From Clostridia bacterium (GTDB lineage Bacteria > Bacillota > Clostridia > Christensenellales > Borkfalkiaceae): a stretch of 43,120 nucleotides of DNA. How positions within the stretch are numbered: the stretch's first letter is position 1; each line of letters starts with the position of its first letter. Below are positions 1 through 9,151 of this stretch, piece by piece. The stretch covers positions 1 to 43,120 of the forward strand of contig JAFTPQ010000043.1 in assembly GCA_017463205.1 (NCBI GenBank). The letters run 5' to 3'. Made by a program: the position numbers and the translations under genes. Below the pieces are notes generated by a model. That model saw nothing but the letters and a program-made list of their open reading frames with translations, was not told the DNA's origin and ran no database searches.

Positions 1-85
1 TCAGCATACCCGTTTCTTCATCATAAAGTGCGCCGTGACCCTGTTCCCTTAGCCTTCGTTTGAGTTCTTCTTGATAAATTGTCAT
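1..85 (-). CDS. Partial small hypothetical protein (3' end outside window)
   Basis: An open frame starts at an ATG at 83-85 and runs off the left edge with no stop. The 28 visible residues begin MTIYQEELKRRLREQG and are rich in charged residues. A GGAG at 97-100 sits about 11 nt upstream of the ATG and overlaps the end of the preceding gene, whose stop codon lies at 101-103, so the two are probably cotranscribed and translationally coupled. I do not recognise a family. Being downstream of an ADP-ribosyltransferase-like gene, it could be an immunity or partner protein, but this is only inference from position. Confidence 0.5.
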   Translation of the reverse strand, partial: MTIYQEELKRRLREQGHGALYDEETGML

Positions 86-100
86 TTCTTTATTTTCTCC

Positions 101-841
101 CTACATTGTTAATTTTATTACTTGCTCAACTTCTTCTACCATAGTTATGTTTTGCAATCCTTTCGGATCGACAACCAATTCTGATTCTCCACGGCTGCCG
201 AAATACGCATATACGTCTTTCTTGTCAATCTCAGCTTGGTATACCTTTCCGTTCTCTCCAAAACGTTCTGCAAACCATTTCGCTTTTTCTTCGTCTAACG
301 TCCACGACATTGCCTTTCTGTCAAATCCGTTGTACGTCGTTACCCCACGATAGACCGTCACTGTTTGTTCTAAATTTTTCCACATTTGATATTCATCCTT
401 CGTCATGAGATACGGTGGCTCTGCTTTTTTGAATAGATCCAATAATTCTTTTTTCGTAAAATTCTTATCCATGTTTGGATTCTCCGAACGCACCCAAGCG
501 TCCGCAAGAAGTTTGGAATAATCCTTGCTTGATAAATACGGCGTAACAAATTTCAAAAACGCAAGGCCGTAAGGTTTGTTTAGCAACGCATATACGCCCC
601 ACAGGTCCTTTACGGAATTTATCCGTTCTATCATAAACTCCTGCCACCATTCAACGCTCCTTTCTTTTTTCGTTAAATCTAAAACGTTAGTTCTCCCACC
701 TTTATCAAAAACCACGACAAAGCCCGTTGCCGTAAACGGGTGTTGCACCACCGCAGGCGAATACGGCGTTGTATGAATAGGTATCATTAATAGCATTCTT
801 GCCACCGATTTCACGCCATCCAAATTTGTTTCTTTTAGCAT
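101..841 (-). CDS. Protein with ADP-ribosyltransferase-like C-terminal domain
   Basis: A 246-residue protein. The C-terminal half shows the pattern of the R-S-E class of ADP-ribosyltransferase folds: an Arg in VYRG (R165), an S-W-T in a strand-like AMSWT (S179-T181) followed by a helix with KAKWFAERFG, and an E-x-E pair in GESELVVDP (E219, E221). These would correspond to the NAD-binding Arg, the STS strand and the catalytic ExE. The first ~140 residues have no domain I recognise and no signal peptide. The start is supported by AGGAGG at 846-851 immediately upstream. It lies in very AT-rich DNA next to tRNA-Arg copies, which fits carriage on a mobile element or prophage, either as a toxin or as a host-modifying enzyme. 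The fold call is from motif spacing only; family and target are unknown. Confidence 0.6.
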   Translation of the reverse strand: MLKETNLDGVKSVARMLLMIPIHTTPYSPAVVQHPFTATGFVVVFDKGGRTNVLDLTKKERSVEWWQEFMIERINSVKDLWGVYALLNKPYGLAFLKFVTPYLSSKDYSKLLADAWVRSENPNMDKNFTKKELLDLFKKAEPPYLMTKDEYQMWKNLEQTVTVYRGVTTYNGFDRKAMSWTLDEEKAKWFAERFGENGKVYQAEIDKKDVYAYFGSRGESELVVDPKGLQNITMVEEVEQVIKLTM

Positions 842-862
842 AATACCTCCTTATTTTTGACA

Positions 863-894
863 ATAAAAAAGCGCGTAGATTTTTGTTTCTACAC
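863..894 (-). terminator. Small intrinsic terminator upstream of the ART-like gene
   Basis: On the minus strand a 7-bp stem GTGTAGA/TCTACGC (873-879 with 888-894, one G-T pair, 8-nt loop) is followed by GC and a run of six T (865-870). It lies just before the ribosome binding site of the ART-like gene, so it could end transcription arriving from the tRNA side or attenuate the gene. Confidence 0.4.
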
Positions 895-980
895 ACTACA
901 ATTTTTCTTCAATTTTATAAAACGGTTCATTATTGTTTTTAGCAACAATCAGCTCGATTTTCATATTTATTTTTTTGCTT

Positions 981-1005
981 TTGGTATAAAATTGGTATAA
1001 AATCG
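981..1005 (-). repeat. Paired TATACC direct repeat, copy 1
   Basis: On the minus strand it reads TTATACCAATTTTATACCAA: two TATACC hexamers 11 bp apart. It is one of three such pairs between 981 and 1522. Confidence 0.5.
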
Positions 1006-1218
1006 TTTTGAAAATTATGACACGAAACAAAAGTTATCACGCAAAAAGCCACGAAATAAAACTTGTTTTTCTCATAATTTTAATAAAATTGAACGAATTT
1101 ACACGCTTTTTATCGAACACACCAAAAATTCTGCGACTCCTAATGCCAAGGTCAAAATGTTAAAATTCAGCGTTTTTCAGTCAGTTATTCGCAATCTTTC
1201 GAGATTGAAGGAAAATTG

Positions 1219-1238
1219 TTATACCATTTTTATACCGA
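1219..1238 (+). repeat. Paired TATACC direct repeat, copy 2
   Basis: Reads TTATACCATTTTTATACCGA on the plus strand, with the hexamers 11 bp apart, in the opposite orientation to copy 1. Confidence 0.5.
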
Positions 1239-1403
1239 CGAACTCGTTTGTATGATAAAACAATGCGTTTTTGGTGCTTTTTAATAAAAAATTAAGCGTT
1301 TTAAGTGGATATATTTGAACCTTATCAAAGTTCGAATGTATCCCTTTTTGTTTTGGTAAAAAATAAAACACCAAGCGGCTGATTGCAATGGTGTTTTGAA
1401 AAA

Positions 1404-1478
1404 TGGTGTTCCCGTCGGGAATCGAACCCAAAATGCAAACTTAGGAGGTTTGAGTTATATCCGTTTAACTACGAGAAC
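1404..1478 (-). tRNA. tRNA-Arg (anticodon CCT)
   Basis: On the minus strand all cloverleaf parts can be drawn: a 7-bp acceptor stem GTTCTCG/CGGGAAC, a D arm GTTA/TAAC with an 8-nt loop, an anticodon stem CAAAC/GTTTG around the loop CTCCTAA (anticodon CCT, decoding AGG), a 4-nt variable loop, a T arm TTGGG-TTCGATT-CCCGA, discriminator A and an encoded CCA (1404-1406). The total is 75 nt. A related but shortened copy lies 108 bp upstream. Confidence 0.9.
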
Positions 1479-1501
1479 AAATTTTTAATTTTTTAAAAAA
1501 A

Positions 1502-1522
1502 TTATACCGATTTTTATACCGA
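1502..1522 (+). repeat. Paired TATACC direct repeat, copy 3
   Basis: Two TATACCGA units lie 12 bp apart on the plus strand, between the intact tRNA and the degenerate tRNA copy. With copies 1 and 2 this resembles helically phased binding sites such as recombinase arm sites; the function is inferred. Confidence 0.5.
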
Positions 1523-1585
1523 TTTTCAAAAAATATTCAAAAACGGGGGCGTTTTGAGTGTTTTTCGATTAAAAATAGCCCGTTT

Positions 1586-1642
1586 TGGTGGCTCGACCAA
1601 ACCCTTAGGAGGGGGCTGTTATATCCATTTAACTACGAGCGC
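1586..1642 (-). pseudogene. tRNA-Arg (CCT) remnant lacking the T arm
   Basis: On the minus strand the 5' half matches the intact neighbour at 21 of 22 positions from CTCG through the D arm, and keeps the anticodon loop CTCCTAA. After the anticodon loop it departs: the anticodon stem is mismatched, about 18 nt corresponding to the T arm are missing, and an imperfect acceptor 3' strand CGAGCC plus ACCA follows. The total is 57 nt against 75 nt. The most likely explanation is disruption of a chromosomal tRNA by integration, with the intact copy supplied by the element. Confidence 0.65.
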
Positions 1643-1784
1643 TTATTACTTGTGTTTTTGTTCCATTAAACAAATCTATAAGCCACGCTTATATCTTTTA
1701 TAATCAAGCCTAATTATTATACTCCTTTTTTTCATAAAAAGCAATTATTTTTTATACTTTTTCGTATTTTCCCTTGTGAAATCG

Positions 1785-3217
<1,433 letters not shown>

Positions 3218-3255
3218 AGCTGTTGAAAATTTTAAAATCTCCGATATAGAACAAC

Positions 3256-3288
3256 AAAACGCGGTTTTATCAGCCGCGTTTTTCTTTT
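3256..3288 (+). terminator. gdhA intrinsic terminator
   Basis: Stem AAAACGCGG/CCGCGTTTT with a 9-nt loop, running into TTTTTCTTTT, 40 nt after the gdhA stop. Confidence 0.8.
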
Positions 3289-3350
3289 AAAAATTGATTT
3301 ATCTCCCCTTTATCCGCTCGTCCAACCGAGGCGAAAAAAGTTGAAAATGC

Positions 3351-3380
3351 TTGCTTTTATTTTTCGGTATATGCTATAAT
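3351..3380 (+). promoter_or_regulatory. Extended -10 promoter of the acyltransferase-like gene
   Basis: TTGCTT (3351-3356), an 18-nt spacer ending in TGC, then a perfect TATAAT (3375-3380). It is 29 nt upstream of the start codon. Confidence 0.65.
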
Positions 3381-3409
3381 ATATAAAATACTTAAAAGAG
3401 GAATTGTTT

Positions 3410-4348
3410 ATGCCACTTGAACGAACAACGATCCATTCCGCAACAGCCGTCAACGACCATACAGACTGGTTAAATTATGTTTGCGACGCATTTGATTATC
3501 CTGTTGAAGCAAAAAGCGAACTGATAAATTGTTATCAAACATTAAAAGAAAACAAACAAGCCTTTACGCAATTTGGCGATACGCTTCAAAAATATGCCGA
3601 CGATCATAAAACCGATTTTTCCATGATGAGCGAACAAATAAAAAACGCTGCGGAAACGGCGGGCATAAACGAATATACGGCATATACGCTGTTTGTGCTT
3701 TGCTTGTTGCAACCGCTGAAAAATTTTTACGCAGACAACGGCTATTCCTCGGATATGTGGGGAGAAGTTGCGTTGGACATTCGATATAAACTTTTGGAAT
3801 GTTACGACGTTTACGGGGTTTACGGAACGTTTGTGATGCCGTGGTTTGAAAAATTTTTCGATTTAACCCGCTTCTGTTTCGGCAGATTGCAAATGGAAAC
3901 GGTTGCGTTAGACGGCGATTACGTTGTAAACGGCGTAACGCTGAAAAAAGGCGATACGGTTTTAAGCGTTCATATCCCCAAAACGGGACGCCCCTTGGAT
4001 AAAACGTCGGTGGAAGAATCCTACCGTAAAGCAAGAGAATTTTATAAAGAATATTTTCCGTCCGGCTACACCGTATTCACTTGTAAAACGTATTTGATGC
4101 ACTCCTCCACGCTTTCTCTTTTAAATCAAGACAGCAATATTTATAAATTTGTCTGCGATTACGAAATTGTGTATTGCCGTGATTACGAGGATTATTCCGA
4201 ATTATGGCGATTGTTCGATCGAAAGATAAACGATCGGGATGTTACCGATCTACCCGCCGACACGTCCCTTCGCAGAAAGTTTATCGAATATATGAAGAGC
4301 GGACAAAAAATCGGATACGGTCACGGGATTTTCGTACAAAAACATTAA
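3410..4348 (+). CDS. GNAT-like acyltransferase-domain protein
   Basis: A 312-residue soluble protein. Its architecture matches proteins annotated as acyltransferase domain-containing (an N-acyltransferase N-terminal helical domain followed by a GNAT-like C-terminal domain): an N-terminal helical half to about residue 140, then FCFGRLQME, SVHIPKTGRPL, a helix with SYRKAREFYKEYF, and TVFTCKTYLM. Substrate unknown. The start is ATG at 3410, because AGAGGA at 3397-3402 is 7 nt away; an in-frame TTG at 3404 lies too close to that site. It is monocistronic. The family assignment comes from remembered motif order, so it is moderate. Confidence 0.55.
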   Translation: MPLERTTIHSATAVNDHTDWLNYVCDAFDYPVEAKSELINCYQTLKENKQAFTQFGDTLQKYADDHKTDFSMMSEQIKNAAETAGINEYTAYTLFVLCLLQPLKNFYADNGYSSDMWGEVALDIRYKLLECYDVYGVYGTFVMPWFEKFFDLTRFCFGRLQMETVALDGDYVVNGVTLKKGDTVLSVHIPKTGRPLDKTSVEESYRKAREFYKEYFPSGYTVFTCKTYLMHSSTLSLLNQDSNIYKFVCDYEIVYCRDYEDYSELWRLFDRKINDRDVTDLPADTSLRRKFIEYMKSGQKIGYGHGIFVQKH

Positions 4349-4364
4349 CGCTTTAAACATTGTG

Positions 4365-4401
4365 ACGCCCTCCAAAAAGGTTAATGCCTTTTGGAGGGCG
4401 T
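4365..4401. terminator. Strong hairpin between convergent genes
   Basis: ACGCCCTCC AAAA on the left (4365 onward) pairs with TTTT GGAGGGCGT on the right (to 4401); about 15 bp with one bulged A and a short TTAAT-type loop. There is no clear T run on either side, but its position between convergent stop codons argues for bidirectional termination. Confidence 0.55.
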
Positions 4402-4422
4402 TGCGCAACCGAAACATATCGA

Positions 4423-5508
4423 TCATATGCGAATGAATTTTTCCGCCAAAAATTCTTTTAACGTTTGATAGTCTTCATCGTGGTATTTCGACGTTTTGGG
4501 ACGGGAAAAACCCTCTTTCGCATACGTTGCCAAAATATCAAAATCGACCTCTTTGCGCTTATTGAAAAATTTAAAAAAATTGTTATAAAATATATTTTCA
4601 ACGACGTCTTCAGGCAACGCAAGCCCATACAATTCCGTCCCGAAAGGATTGGTTGCATTCGGCCACGACGAGCGCGCGTCATACCAACCGTCCAACTCGA
4701 AAAATTTCCTCGAATAGGGCGCGGAATCGGTGGGATAAACCTTATGAAATTCCGCTTCGGTCATTCCTTTTGCCGTATGATTTCCCCTGTCCGAACCAAA
4801 CATATATCTTTGGTTGTATTCGATAAAAATTTCACGCCAAACTTTCGGATTTTTCGACATTTCAAAAAATTCTTCGGGCGCGGGAACGGTATCAAAACAA
4901 AGCGAGGGATATTGATTGAAAAGTTCGACCACACGGTCGGGCATATCGCTCATAAACCCGAAGTGCGCCAAATTCAGTTTCAAATCGGGATGCTTTTTTA
5001 ACACGTTTACGGCTTGATCTTGATAATATTTACGAGAATGATATCCGTCTTTAAGCTCTTTTTCCCAAAGCCATTCGGGGTCGGCAACGTGCATGATCAC
5101 GGGAATCCCTTTTTGTTCGGCAAAATCATACGTTTTGTCGTAAATTTCATCATCCAAGGAAAAGCCCAAAATTTTTTGTATATTGGGTTTGCCTTCTATC
5201 ACTTTCCAACAATCAAACCCCGCTTCATATCCCATTTTAAGTTGATCTAAAAATCCGTCTGCCGAAATTTTGTCGAAATACTCCAAACTGAACCCTGCGT
5301 AACCTTTTTCTTTAAAATACTCTTTTAAATACAAACATTTGGCGTTTTGATTGTAGGCGCACGGTCTTGTCGGAAGAACGGGATTAAGCCCTAAAAAAGC
5401 AATTCGGTCTATCCCCGAACCCTGTCGATACAACTCAAACCCGTACGCAGAGCTTTTTAAATCGTCGTCGATGGTCATATGCACATGAGAATCGTTGCTC
5501 GATTTCAT
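4423..5508 (-). CDS. Amidohydrolase-2 family TIM-barrel hydrolase
   Basis: A 361-residue cytoplasmic protein of the metal-dependent amidohydrolase-2 family (the group holding decarboxylases such as ACMSD and various lactonases). Visible metal-site elements are DSHVHM near the N-terminus (H8, H10), IMHVADPEW, LAHFGFM and FGSDRGN with the conserved Asp, in the expected order along a beta/alpha barrel. WKVIEGKP could hold the residue equivalent to a bridging Lys or active-site loop. Substrate unknown. GGAG lies 10 nt before the ATG. It has its own near-consensus promoter and no operon partner. Confidence 0.75.
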   Translation of the reverse strand: MKSSNDSHVHMTIDDDLKSSAYGFELYRQGSGIDRIAFLGLNPVLPTRPCAYNQNAKCLYLKEYFKEKGYAGFSLEYFDKISADGFLDQLKMGYEAGFDCWKVIEGKPNIQKILGFSLDDEIYDKTYDFAEQKGIPVIMHVADPEWLWEKELKDGYHSRKYYQDQAVNVLKKHPDLKLNLAHFGFMSDMPDRVVELFNQYPSLCFDTVPAPEEFFEMSKNPKVWREIFIEYNQRYMFGSDRGNHTAKGMTEAEFHKVYPTDSAPYSRKFFELDGWYDARSSWPNATNPFGTELYGLALPEDVVENIFYNNFFKFFNKRKEVDFDILATYAKEGFSRPKTSKYHDEDYQTLKEFLAEKFIRI

Positions 5509-5540
5509 ATCGATCTTCTCCTTTCATTATCATTTGATTT

Positions 5541-5569
5541 ATTATAGCACAGCATAAAAAATCTGTCAA
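5541..5569 (-). promoter_or_regulatory. Consensus promoter of the amidohydrolase gene
   Basis: On the minus strand TTGACA (5564-5569), 17 nt ending in TGC, then TATAAT (5541-5546): a perfect sigma-A type promoter with an extended -10. Confidence 0.85.
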
Positions 5570-5661
5570 GTTTCCCCTAAGAATTTGTTTTTTTATTTTC
5601 TCGGATAACAACACGTTTATATAAAAACGGTTACATTAGGCGGCATTTAAAGCGGAAGTGT

Positions 5662-6573
5662 TTATTTCTTCTCAATCGGCAAGCATATTTCTATATATCG
5701 TTCTTTTTCCCATTCGCCGTTAGGGCGCCAATGCATTGCAACCACTTCAGGGGCATTTGCAAAAATATAATCCGAAGTCGGCAACCACTCCGTTACGATT
5801 CGTTTCCGAATATCGACATAATCGACAATCGGACGTTTTTTCTTCTCAGTTTCGAATATTGCATACGTCTGCTTAGGAATAACGAGGGTTTCAAACCCCA
5901 TTTTATCTATAAAATCAACTCCTGTTACCGTTGGATTAAAGAGTTCTTTTCTCGTCCACTCATCCAATGCGTATGCAACGTAAAAATCATAACCGTCGGC
6001 ATCAATATTTTTGATCACCATATAATCGGTGGAATAATCGCACGACGCTCCTATTAAAAGCCATTGTTTCGCGCGCGTAGTTGTTATAAACGCTTCTTCT
6101 TGTTTTACACGCTCGTCGCCATAGGGAACGCCCGTAAATCGTTTTTTGTAGCCAACTAAAATCATTTCGGGCTTTTCTTCAATTTTGTAATGCATTTCAG
6201 CGCCTCCTACCAAATCAAGTTTTACGGAAAGGCGAGAAAAGGATTTTAAGGAACAACCGCTTTTTACTTGCGACGGCATTATACCGTGAAATTTTTGAAA
6301 GGCTCGGGAAAAACTTTCGGGCGTTTCATATCCGTATTTGAAAGCAACGTCGATAACTTTCATTTTCTTGCTTAATAAATCTCTACCTGCAAGCGTTAAT
6401 CTCCTTCTACGGATATATTCCCCAAGCGAAAAACCACACATGATCCCAAATACTCTTTGAAAATGAAAACTTGACGAATACGCGCGCTTTGCCACCTCAT
6501 CATAATCAATTTCTTCGGTCATATTATCCTCAATATAATCAATCGCTTTTTGTATTCCTTGAATCCAATCCAT
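5662..6573 (-). CDS. AraC-family regulator with GyrI-like effector domain
   Basis: A 303-residue DNA-binding regulator. Residues ~8-105 form the double helix-turn-helix of AraC proteins (AKRAYSSSFHFQRVFG, then DVAFKYGYETPESFSRAFQKFHG). The C-terminal ~155 residues match the GyrI-like small-molecule binding fold found in Rob and BmrR relatives (MILVGYKKRFTG, QTYAIFE, YIEICLPIEKK). Such proteins typically control efflux or stress genes. GAGGAAAAG precedes the ATG. The neighbouring amidohydrolase or the GNAT gene could be targets, but nothing in the sequence proves that. Confidence 0.85.
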   Translation of the reverse strand: MDWIQGIQKAIDYIEDNMTEEIDYDEVAKRAYSSSFHFQRVFGIMCGFSLGEYIRRRRLTLAGRDLLSKKMKVIDVAFKYGYETPESFSRAFQKFHGIMPSQVKSGCSLKSFSRLSVKLDLVGGAEMHYKIEEKPEMILVGYKKRFTGVPYGDERVKQEEAFITTTRAKQWLLIGASCDYSTDYMVIKNIDADGYDFYVAYALDEWTRKELFNPTVTGVDFIDKMGFETLVIPKQTYAIFETEKKKRPIVDYVDIRKRIVTEWLPTSDYIFANAPEVVAMHWRPNGEWEKERYIEICLPIEKK

Positions 6574-6656
6574 TTCTTTTCCTCTGCGATTTTATTATAA
6601 TCGAAAGTCGTTATCAAAATCTTGATATTTTTTGCGATAGGGTATCAATAAATAGT

Positions 6657-7157
6657 TCAAATTAAACCGTATTTAATGCAAAATCTGTTTTCAATTTCTT
6701 CCTTTTTGATTGTAAAAGAGCTTCCTCGTTCAGTTTCTATGATTTCCGTTGCCAATCTTAAAAAATTCTTTTTTGATACGGCGTTTTTATGATTGATATA
6801 GCCTTTTAGTTTATGCCATTTTCCTTTTTCGATTAAAAAGGCATTTAAGAATAAGCCACGTAAAAGAATAGGATTGATTCTGTATTCTCGATTGATTTCA
6901 ATGTCGTTTACTATAAAACAGTCATTTTGAATTGTATATATTAAGAATCCACAAGGCTTATTGTTATGATAAGCTATGACTATGCGCCAATATATATCTG
7001 TATTCAAGAGATTATTATTTATCCAATTTTGACGGCTTTCCGCATTTATCATATCTTCGCCGTATATAAAAGATAAATTTTCTTTTAACGTATGAAAAAT
7101 ATAGTCTACTAAATCGTTATTTTGCTTAATTGATTGATCATATACGACAAATTTCAT
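6657..7157 (-). CDS. Probable GNAT-type N-acetyltransferase
   Basis: A 166-residue protein. The central segment VIAYHNNKPCGFLIYTI followed by FIVNDIEINREYR resembles the beta4-beta5 hairpin and start of the acetyl-CoA loop of GNAT enzymes, although the Q/RxxGxG/A motif is poorly preserved. The C-terminal region is basic. GAGGTG lies 4-5 nt before the start. Base composition is more AT-rich than its neighbours (many AAA, ATT and TTA codons), which hints at later acquisition. Substrate unknown. Confidence 0.5.
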   Translation of the reverse strand: MKFVVYDQSIKQNNDLVDYIFHTLKENLSFIYGEDMINAESRQNWINNNLLNTDIYWRIVIAYHNNKPCGFLIYTIQNDCFIVNDIEINREYRINPILLRGLFLNAFLIEKGKWHKLKGYINHKNAVSKKNFLRLATEIIETERGSSFTIKKEEIENRFCIKYGLI

Positions 7158-7321
7158 ATTTCACCTCAAAAAAAATTATATCATATGATAAAGAAAAAAT
7201 CAAGCAACTCTACAATGGCACTGTGGAGCGTTTATATTGATATCGTTCAATTTCTACTATCAATGCAGTTACACCAACCACGAAACAATCGTCCCCTCTT
7301 GTTTGAAATAAAATACTTTAT

Positions 7322-7352
7322 ATAAAAAATCCGACGCTGATAAACGTCGGAT
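7322..7352 (-). terminator. Terminator of the 7437-8963 gene
   Basis: On the minus strand ATCCGACG/CGTCGGAT (8 bp, 8-nt loop) is followed by TTTTTTATA. A second hairpin, GCGCTTT/AAAGCGC (7403-7423), lies nearer the stop codon. Confidence 0.75.
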
Positions 7353-7436
7353 CAAAACTGTATTGCATTTTTAAAAATTTGCAACTCGATTGAAAATTGT
7401 TTGCGCTTTACTTCACAAAGCGCTTTTATTTTTGTT

Positions 7437-8963
7437 TCATTTCGAGCTTTCTGCGGAAGTCGTTGTCAGCTTATCCACAAAATTAACTCGCGTTTCATAC
7501 GTTCCCCAAGCGTCTTGCCACTTCAACAGATAGATCCCTTCTTCCGCCTCGTTCAATTCTTCCCAATTCAACAACGCAGAAGCGCCTTTCTCTTTCTCGG
7601 GATCGGGATTTACGCGAATATAAGCAATACGGATACTGCCGTCGCTGTAATGCACTTCGACGATCAGTTCTTCATTTCTGAAATCCGTACCCACCTCAAA
7701 CACATATTTCGACAACGCAATGCTTTCTTCGTATTTCACCTGCAATTTGCTGGTGTATACCGCGCCCCATTTTTCCACCAAATCGGGTTCTGCGTTATAT
7801 TCATAAGCAGTCAAATGTTTCCGATATGCCGCCGTACCTTCATCGGTCACTTCCTTGGGTTTGATATGATCGAAATACAACGTTTCCGATTGGAAATTCA
7901 TCGCCTCCATCACACTTTCCAACGTCGCAACGTCTTTATCGTATTGTTCCAGCTTATTAAAATATGCGTCCCACTTACTTTGATCGTTGCCCGTCGGCTG
8001 ATTTTGCTTATGCTTTTCTTTCGCTTGCTTCAACTCGATCCATTTTGCTTCGTAATATTTTTGGTGAACGCCGTAGATCTGCACGGTCTTACCGCTCTCC
8101 GTCATATCGCCCCAATTGATCGTCCAACCGTTATTTTCGTTAAAATTAGCAACCTTTTGTTGCAATTCTTCGTTTTCGGGATCTTTCGCCAATTCTGCTT
8201 CCAACATCGTCTTTTTCGTGAGCATAAGCGGCCCGAACTTTTCATCGACAACGATATTTTCGCTACGTTCTTTCCACTCGCCGACAATCAACGTTTTCTT
8301 TTTAATGAACCCGTCGAGTTCTTGCGCGCGCAAACCACCGCCCAATTGGAAAAACGCCCAACCGCCTGCCGCAACCACGATACAACCGATCAGCAAAAAC
8401 GCCGCCGCGGAGATGACTTTTCTTCTTTTGATCTTTTTAGGCGCTTCCACTGCGCTGTAATCGCGGGTTGCCTTATTGGTGATCTTCATTTTTCTAAGCG
8501 ACGACAACAACCAGATCGCCGCCATAATAAACGGCGTATAACAAATGAAGCCATAGCTGTGCGATACGTACTGGATCACGACGAACAGCGCCACCAAAAG
8601 CAGCGCGCCAAAGCCCCAAGCCAATAAATAATCTAAAAACGTGTTTCTTTTTACAACGCCTTCTTTTGCTGGCATAAAACAAACGACGATCGAAACGATG
8701 GCGTTGATCACTTCGTAAAATGCAAACACCAACACCACTGCCGCAATACAAACGTACGACATTATGTAGCGAACGCTTTCCGTTTTTCCGGAAATCGCCT
8801 GTAAAATTATTTCATAATAATTGCCGATACTCACGTCCCTAATAGACGCAACGGGCAAAAAAGCAACCCCCAACATTGCCAAACCGAAAATCATTCCCCA
8901 AACTGCCATTTTCCGTTTCATCTTTTTATTGACGTTTCCGGGAATCGTATAAACCTTTGCCAC
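7437..8963 (-). CDS. Membrane protein with large extracytoplasmic C-terminal domain, unknown function
   Basis: 508 residues, not recognised. The N-terminal ~210 residues contain five or six hydrophobic spans (for example GMIFGLAMLGVAFLP, IAAVVLVFAFYEVINAIV, FGALLLVALFVVIQYV, ISAAAFLLIGCIVVAAGG). Then comes a hydrophilic domain of about 300 residues with coiled-coil-like Lys/Glu/Gln segments and a beta-rich end. I place the start at a GTG (8961-8963) because AGGAGG at 8973-8978 is 9 nt upstream; an ATG twelve codons further upstream lacks such a site. It has its own terminator and no obvious partners. The topology suggests an envelope or sensory role. Confidence 0.7.
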   Translation of the reverse strand: MAKVYTIPGNVNKKMKRKMAVWGMIFGLAMLGVAFLPVASIRDVSIGNYYEIILQAISGKTESVRYIMSYVCIAAVVLVFAFYEVINAIVSIVVCFMPAKEGVVKRNTFLDYLLAWGFGALLLVALFVVIQYVSHSYGFICYTPFIMAAIWLLSSLRKMKITNKATRDYSAVEAPKKIKRRKVISAAAFLLIGCIVVAAGGWAFFQLGGGLRAQELDGFIKKKTLIVGEWKERSENIVVDEKFGPLMLTKKTMLEAELAKDPENEELQQKVANFNENNGWTINWGDMTESGKTVQIYGVHQKYYEAKWIELKQAKEKHKQNQPTGNDQSKWDAYFNKLEQYDKDVATLESVMEAMNFQSETLYFDHIKPKEVTDEGTAAYRKHLTAYEYNAEPDLVEKWGAVYTSKLQVKYEESIALSKYVFEVGTDFRNEELIVEVHYSDGSIRIAYIRVNPDPEKEKGASALLNWEELNEAEEGIYLLKWQDAWGTYETRVNFVDKLTTTSAESSK

Positions 8964-9078
8964 TGCGGCACACCTCCTGCTTTCGCCATTTTTTACCAAA
9001 AATAGACCTTTTTCGACACTTTTTGATTAATTAATTTTTATTTTATCATATTCTTAAACAAATGTCAACGCAAACGGA

Positions 9079-9106
9079 TAAAAAAAGAACGCCATTTTGC
9101 GTTCTT
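9079..9106 (-). terminator. Terminator after the annealing-protein gene
   Basis: On the minus strand AAGAACGC/GCGTTCTT (9085-9092 with 9099-9106) is followed by TTTTTTAT. The plus strand also has T-rich sequence after the stem. Confidence 0.75.
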
Positions 9107-9151
9107 GTTTATTTTTTATCATTTTCCCAACGCTGTTTTTTCCATTTTTTC

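Larger units (their letters stand above)
895..1403. other. AT-rich gene-poor stretch
   Basis: No convincing gene is visible. A 22-codon minus-strand frame (896-964, starting MKIELIVAKNN) has codon-like character but no ribosome binding site and may be a relic. The stretch contains two of the three paired TATACC repeats described separately. Its base composition is clearly lower in GC than the region right of about 1880. Confidence 0.4.

Noticed and set aside
1219..1431. 70-codon minus-strand ORF
   Set aside because: Its first codons lie inside the intact tRNA-Arg gene; no ribosome binding site.
7401..8627. 408-codon plus-strand ORF
   Set aside because: Antisense shadow of the membrane-protein gene; its Phe/Arg/His-rich composition is not protein-like and no ribosome binding site precedes it.
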